Source: Methanothrix sp.
Lineage (GTDB): Archaea; Halobacteriota; Methanosarcinia; Methanotrichales; Methanotrichaceae
Length of the DNA stretch: 6,656 bases
Assembly: GCA_028688535.1 (NCBI GenBank)
Contig: JAQTXY010000114.1
Span: 1 to 6,656, forward strand
Direction: 5' to 3'
Of this stretch, positions 4,126 through 6,656 are shown piece after piece (position 1 is the stretch's first letter; every line of letters begins with the position of its first letter). A program made the position numbers and the translations under genes. The notes under the pieces were generated by a model. It searched no databases, was not told the origin of the DNA, and saw only the letters and a program-made list of their open reading frames with translations.

Positions 4126-5337
4126 TCACGCTTCGGACTTTAGATGCAAGAATTCTGGTTGTATCCCATTTTCGTACATCTCGTGAATTACGACCGTGAG
4201 ATTGTACGCAATAATTTTAGCAAGTAATTCATTGACTTGGGCAGTTGGATTCTTGGACTTCAGTGTCTCACCAAATTTCCTCTTGATCGCCGCATTCGTA
4301 GCCTCGATATTGCTCCGCTTATGGTAGTGCTCCATGAAATCATCGCGGTTAAGCTGGAAGTAGTGATACATCTTGCCCCAAAGAGTTGAACCTCTAGCTT
4401 TGCCAGTCGCGTTCTTTCTGTAAGGGATGTATGCCTTCCCGCCTTCATTAGCCACTAACTGAAGATTGAGGCGCGATGAATAAGCCATATCAGCAGATAC
4501 CTCGTTAATGGTGAATCTCTCGGAGGTTTTCTTAACCAAGGGTCCGAACTGTGGCGAATCGCCGCCATTGCTATCTGTAATAGCCACAGCAGCAACGATG
4601 TTTGTCTTTACGCCTGCGCAAAGGTGAGCTTTGACCCATTGATGCTCTTTCTTTTGGCCGTGCTTCACGCCGTTGTATGCGCTGAATGTGGTTGTACGAA
4701 ATCCAGTTGAATCAACTGAGAAATCGTTCTCGATTCCAGCAACCGGTAAGGCAGATAATGTAACCAACTCATGAAAAATTGGTGTCATATCAGGATTCTT
4801 GAAGAGCTTTGATGGCACATTGAAATCTGGCGTATGCTCGATTTGGCCTCTTTCGGTCGCGTTCTCGAAGAGACTGTATGCGCGGCGGCTGGATAACTGA
4901 GAGTACACTTTCTGTATGGCGCAGAAAAGCGTTTCATGGATTGATAAGCGTGGCCTTCCCATTGATTGCTCTGGTTCTGGAATTGCCTTAACCAAGTCCT
5001 TGAGCAAATTATCAAATAGCTTGACCTCTGCTTTCTGCGCAGCGTTGTAGGCATCCCAGGCTTGTTTATAGGTCAGGTGGACCTTCTCAGTTACAGTGCC
5101 TTGGGGCGTATCCTTTTCAACTTGCAGGTAATAGCGCGTCGCCTGAATGTGCTTGCACTTCCCTCCGCGATAAACAAAATCCGGACAGGTGCAAGTCATC
5201 CCGTTTGGCGTTGCTTTGACTTCGTAGATCTTGCTTCCTGATTGCGATTTTACTTTAAATGAGTGGTCGTTGACTTTCTTGATTTGATCTCCTTGGTCTG
5301 CTATTTCTTTGCCTCGGACTGCGCGCGGATCTGTCAT
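4126..5337 (-). CDS. SWIM zinc-finger IS4-superfamily DDE transposase, copy 2 (403 aa)
   Basis: Protein identical to the 1655-2866 copy, including SWIM residues C49, C51, C61, H63 and catalytic D209, D283, E345. The same divergent promoter lies upstream. Downstream it faces the tandem junction with the palindrome and the motif cluster, instead of the P flank. A second intact copy doubles gene dosage if the tandem arrangement is real. Confidence 0.9.
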   Translation of the reverse strand: MTDPRAVRGKEIADQGDQIKKVNDHSFKVKSQSGSKIYEVKATPNGMTCTCPDFVYRGGKCKHIQATRYYLQVEKDTPQGTVTEKVHLTYKQAWDAYNAAQKAEVKLFDNLLKDLVKAIPEPEQSMGRPRLSIHETLFCAIQKVYSQLSSRRAYSLFENATERGQIEHTPDFNVPSKLFKNPDMTPIFHELVTLSALPVAGIENDFSVDSTGFRTTTFSAYNGVKHGQKKEHQWVKAHLCAGVKTNIVAAVAITDSNGGDSPQFGPLVKKTSERFTINEVSADMAYSSRLNLQLVANEGGKAYIPYRKNATGKARGSTLWGKMYHYFQLNRDDFMEHYHKRSNIEATNAAIKRKFGETLKSKNPTAQVNELLAKIIAYNLTVVIHEMYENGIQPEFLHLKSEA

Positions 5338-5416
5338 AGTAACTAATAGTGTATTATAGTATTTATAAGTTACTAAAATTCAATGAGTCATAACTTATAT
5401 ATACGATAATGTCATA
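5338..5416. promoter_or_regulatory. Divergent transposase/RHH promoter region, copy 2
   Basis: Identical to 2867-2945. TATA-like boxes at 5359-5368 (minus) and 5394-5403 (plus); inverted repeat arms at 5337-5344 and 5368-5375; GTCATA at 5333, 5387 and 5411. Confidence 0.55.
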
Positions 5417-5593
5417 ATGGCTACTATGGGTGATTCCAAACAACAGAAACGCATCGCCGTCTCGCTTCCAGATGATGCAAGAGAATTCCTGGAGATAGAA
5501 TCCAAAGAGACAGGCGTTCCACTAAGCAATCTGCTAAGTTATATCGTGGCAAATTATGTCAGAGATGAGAAAAGAAAGAGGTCGCTTTTCTAA
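5417..5593 (+). CDS. Small ribbon-helix-helix (CopG/Arc-like) regulator, copy 2 (58 aa)
   Basis: Same sequence as the copy at 2946-3122, with the alternative in-frame start at 5426. It is followed after 12 bp by the second copy of the 217-aa membrane gene. If both copies are real and the protein represses the shared promoter region, dosage would rise with operator number. Confidence 0.8.
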   Translation: MATMGDSKQQKRIAVSLPDDAREFLEIESKETGVPLSNLLSYIVANYVRDEKRKRSLF

Positions 5594-5605
5594 AGCGAGC
5601 TTATT

Positions 5606-6259
5606 ATGTTATGTGCTAAACAAACGGCTGCTATTGTCATCATATTAGGAATTGCTGTTTTTGCATATTATATTATTCCGAGCATTCGCATGGTGTGGAA
5701 TGAGAATGCTAAAATCAAAAAAGATCGGATTGCGCACATCCCATTTCATTTTAATGCAGGCGATGAGCGGGGCAATCCGATTGGCACTATGAATATCGAT
5801 TTGAAGGTTAATTATCCTCATGGAATTTTAACTGTTGATGATATTATAAAAATATCTGGTGTGGTTGATGCGTCCCGCATCCCATTTGAATTAAATGCAC
5901 TTGCGTTATATTTTTCAAGTTCCCAAGAACACCCAGAAAGGAAAGATAGTAAAGGGATAACTGGACTTGCGATGATAAATTTTCATAAAACCCAAGAAAG
6001 AAATGTGATGGTCGCAAACGAAATTGAAATGAAGTGGCCAATAGAAGGTGAATATCATCTGAATTTTCCGCTTCTTAGGCCCGGAGGGCGACCAGAGATT
6101 AAAACATTGGATAGCCCCATTATTACCGTTCATCCTAAATCTGCTTGGATAGAAGTTATAAACAATGAAGCAATGGCGAATATTACAATTGTTGCCCTTG
6201 TTCTTGGAATCATAGGGGCCATTGATATTGCTTACCGATTATGGACAGCCACCTCCTGA
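5606..6259 (+). CDS. Two-TM membrane protein with large extracytoplasmic domain, copy 2 (217 aa)
   Basis: Identical protein to the copy at 3135-3788, in the same context: RHH gene 12 bp upstream, overlapping convergent small membrane gene downstream. No recognised catalytic motif, and no cysteine other than C3, so a disulfide-rich secreted domain is unlikely. Confidence 0.75.
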   Translation: MLCAKQTAAIVIILGIAVFAYYIIPSIRMVWNENAKIKKDRIAHIPFHFNAGDERGNPIGTMNIDLKVNYPHGILTVDDIIKISGVVDASRIPFELNALALYFSSSQEHPERKDSKGITGLAMINFHKTQERNVMVANEIEMKWPIEGEYHLNFPLLRPGGRPEIKTLDSPIITVHPKSAWIEVINNEAMANITIVALVLGIIGAIDIAYRLWTATS

Positions 6260-6421
6260 AAATAATATAACCACACATGAAATAAATAATAAAATTATAG
6301 CAATATTAATAATATATTTTCCCATTTTTCGCCCAATCAATGTTTTTGCATAAACACTCATCGGAATACCCATTATTAGAAGGCCACACAGTCCAACCAA
6401 AAGGCTAAATATGTCATACAT
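6239..6421 (-). CDS. Small two-TM membrane protein, copy 2 (about 60 aa)
   Basis: Same protein as at 3768-3950, with tandem starts at 6427 (TTG), 6424 and 6421 (ATG). It lies at the right end of the second unit, upstream-facing toward the end motifs and the Q promoter flank. The region between its start and the terminal core (6428-6529) holds only a hairpin and end motifs. Confidence 0.5.
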   Translation of the reverse strand: MYDIFSLLVGLCGLLIMGIPMSVYAKTLIGRKMGKYIINIAIILLFISCVVILFSGGGCP

Positions 6422-6463
6422 CATCAAACCTCTACTACAGTCTTAGGTAATTTCTATATACAA

Positions 6464-6487
6464 ATATGATCAATCCACTGATCATAT
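6464..6487. repeat. 9-bp inverted repeat near right end of unit 2
   Basis: Identical to 3993-4016, positioned 5 bp before the first right-end motif at 6492. Confidence 0.5.
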
Positions 6488-6491
6488 CTGT

Positions 6492-6542
6492 CACTTTAGT
6501 TGCAAGAAGGGCACTTTAGTTGCAGAATCGACTTTAGATGCA
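6492..6542 (+). repeat. ACTTTAGWTGCA motif cluster, right end of unit 2
   Basis: Direct copies at 6492-6504 and 6512-6524 plus the one in the terminal core at 6531-6542. Unlike the tandem junction there is no inverted partner to the right. Confidence 0.65.
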
Positions 6543-6557
6543 AAGCCTCTGCATGAG
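6530..6557 (+). repeat. 28-bp core, right boundary of unit 2
   Basis: Third direct copy. Its right neighbour is the Q promoter flank, exactly as in the empty site at 1-127 read in reverse. Confidence 0.85.
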
Positions 6558-6561
6558 AAAA

Positions 6562-6590
6562 CTATAAATAGTCAACCTTCAGAGGTTGAC
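6562..6590 (+). promoter_or_regulatory. Gene Q promoter with operator-like inverted repeat (right copy)
   Basis: Mirror of 67-95. TATA-like CTATAAATAG at 6562-6571, then GTCAACC-6 nt-GGTTGAC at 6571-6590, then ATG at 6593. The 28-bp core ends at 6557, so its last bases (gcatgag, followed by aaaa) lie where a BRE element would sit. Confidence 0.5.
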
Positions 6591-6592
6591 AT

Positions 6593-6656
6593 ATGCATTT
6601 GTTCATCAACGAAAAACAATTCGAGTTCTGGAAGCTAAGACGCGCCCGGATACCCA
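6593..6656 (+). CDS. 5' fragment of unknown gene Q, second copy (runs off contig)
   Basis: Identical to the fragment at 1-64 in the opposite orientation: ATG at 6593, 21 codons, no stop before the contig edge. Here the upstream side is not gene P but the right end of the second transposon unit. The TATA-like box, the operator-like repeat and the 28-bp core are all retained between the element and the ATG, so the insertion leaves the core promoter intact but replaces everything upstream of the core. Confidence 0.5.
   Translation, partial: MHLFINEKQFEFWKLRRARIP

Larger units (their letters stand above)
4021..4148. repeat. ACTTTAGWTGCA motif cluster at the tandem junction
   Basis: Right-end copies cactttagttgca at 4021-4033 and 4041-4053 are followed by the core copy at 4060-4071, an inverted copy at 4091-4102, a degenerate one at 4117-4128 and another direct one at 4137-4148. 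Direct spacings are 20, 18, 57 and 20 bp, close to two helical turns for most neighbours, placing sites on one DNA face. The T/A difference (AGTTGCA right, AGATGCA left) distinguishes the two ends. Confidence 0.65.
4059..6529. mobile_element. 2471-bp transposon-like unit, copy 2 (perfect tandem duplicate)
   Basis: Head-to-tail duplicate of 1588-4058, sharing one 28-bp core at the junction (4059-4086). Followed by a third core (6530-6557) and the Q flank. Perfect identity implies very recent duplication or integration, concatemer formation, or an assembler unrolling a graph loop made by a circular form. The junction reads themselves would be needed even for the artefact, so a head-to-tail junction probably exists in the sample. 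Confidence 0.85.
6530..6656. repeat. Right terminal inverted repeat (exact, 127 bp)
   Basis: Reverse complement of 1-127. Its first 28 bases are the third direct copy of the core that bounds each transposon unit. The remaining 99 bases are the host-side flank containing the promoter and first codons of gene Q. Confidence 0.95.

Noticed and set aside
4021..4148. Direct repeats at regular spacing resembling a small CRISPR array
   Set aside because: The repeats are only 12-13 bp, with 6-8-bp gaps and one inverted copy, at transposon ends; no cas genes are present.
1..6656. Linear plasmid or virus with terminal inverted repeats
   Set aside because: The repeat is exactly 127 bp and cuts gene Q on both ends; there is no replication gene. 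A k-mer-limited contig fits better.

Overview
The window looks archaeal. Several genes have a TATA-like box about 26-27 nt upstream of the ATG, as expected for leaderless archaeal transcripts. The IS1-family transposase and the SWIM-finger IS4-type transposase resemble ones I associate with methanogenic or methanotrophic Euryarchaeota (Methanosarcinales, possibly Methanoperedens-like). That placement is an inference; no marker gene is present. The window is probably a whole metagenomic contig: its first and last 127 bases are exact reverse complements, and 127 is a common de Bruijn k-mer size.

Layout. A = 1-99: start of an unrecognised gene Q (minus strand) with its promoter. B = 100-127: a 28-bp core sequence. 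C = 128-286: the 5' part of a small unknown gene P. Then an IS1-family element (287-1482) with a transposase split over two frames, then C' (1484-1587), an inverted copy of the P start. From 1588 a 2471-bp unit occurs twice in perfect tandem (1588-4058, 4059-6529). A third 28-bp core (6530-6557) and an inverted copy of A (6558-6656) end the contig.

Each unit carries a 403-aa SWIM plus IS4-type DDE transposase (minus strand). Divergent from it is a 58-aa ribbon-helix-helix regulator followed by a 217-aa two-TM protein with a large extracytoplasmic domain. A 60-62-aa two-TM protein converges on that gene. The unit ends carry repeated ACTTTAGWTGCA motifs. It reads as a transposon with a regulator and membrane-protein cargo.

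Main interpretation. The contig seems to read one locus twice in opposite directions. Positions 1-231 show it empty (A-B-C). Positions 1484-6656 show it occupied (C'-b-[unit-b]x2-A'), with the 28-bp core flanking every unit. This gives an empty and a filled insertion site in one sequence. The IS1 element joins the two halves. Whether that fold-back is a real inverted duplication or an assembler path through a repeated IS cannot be decided from the sequence alone.
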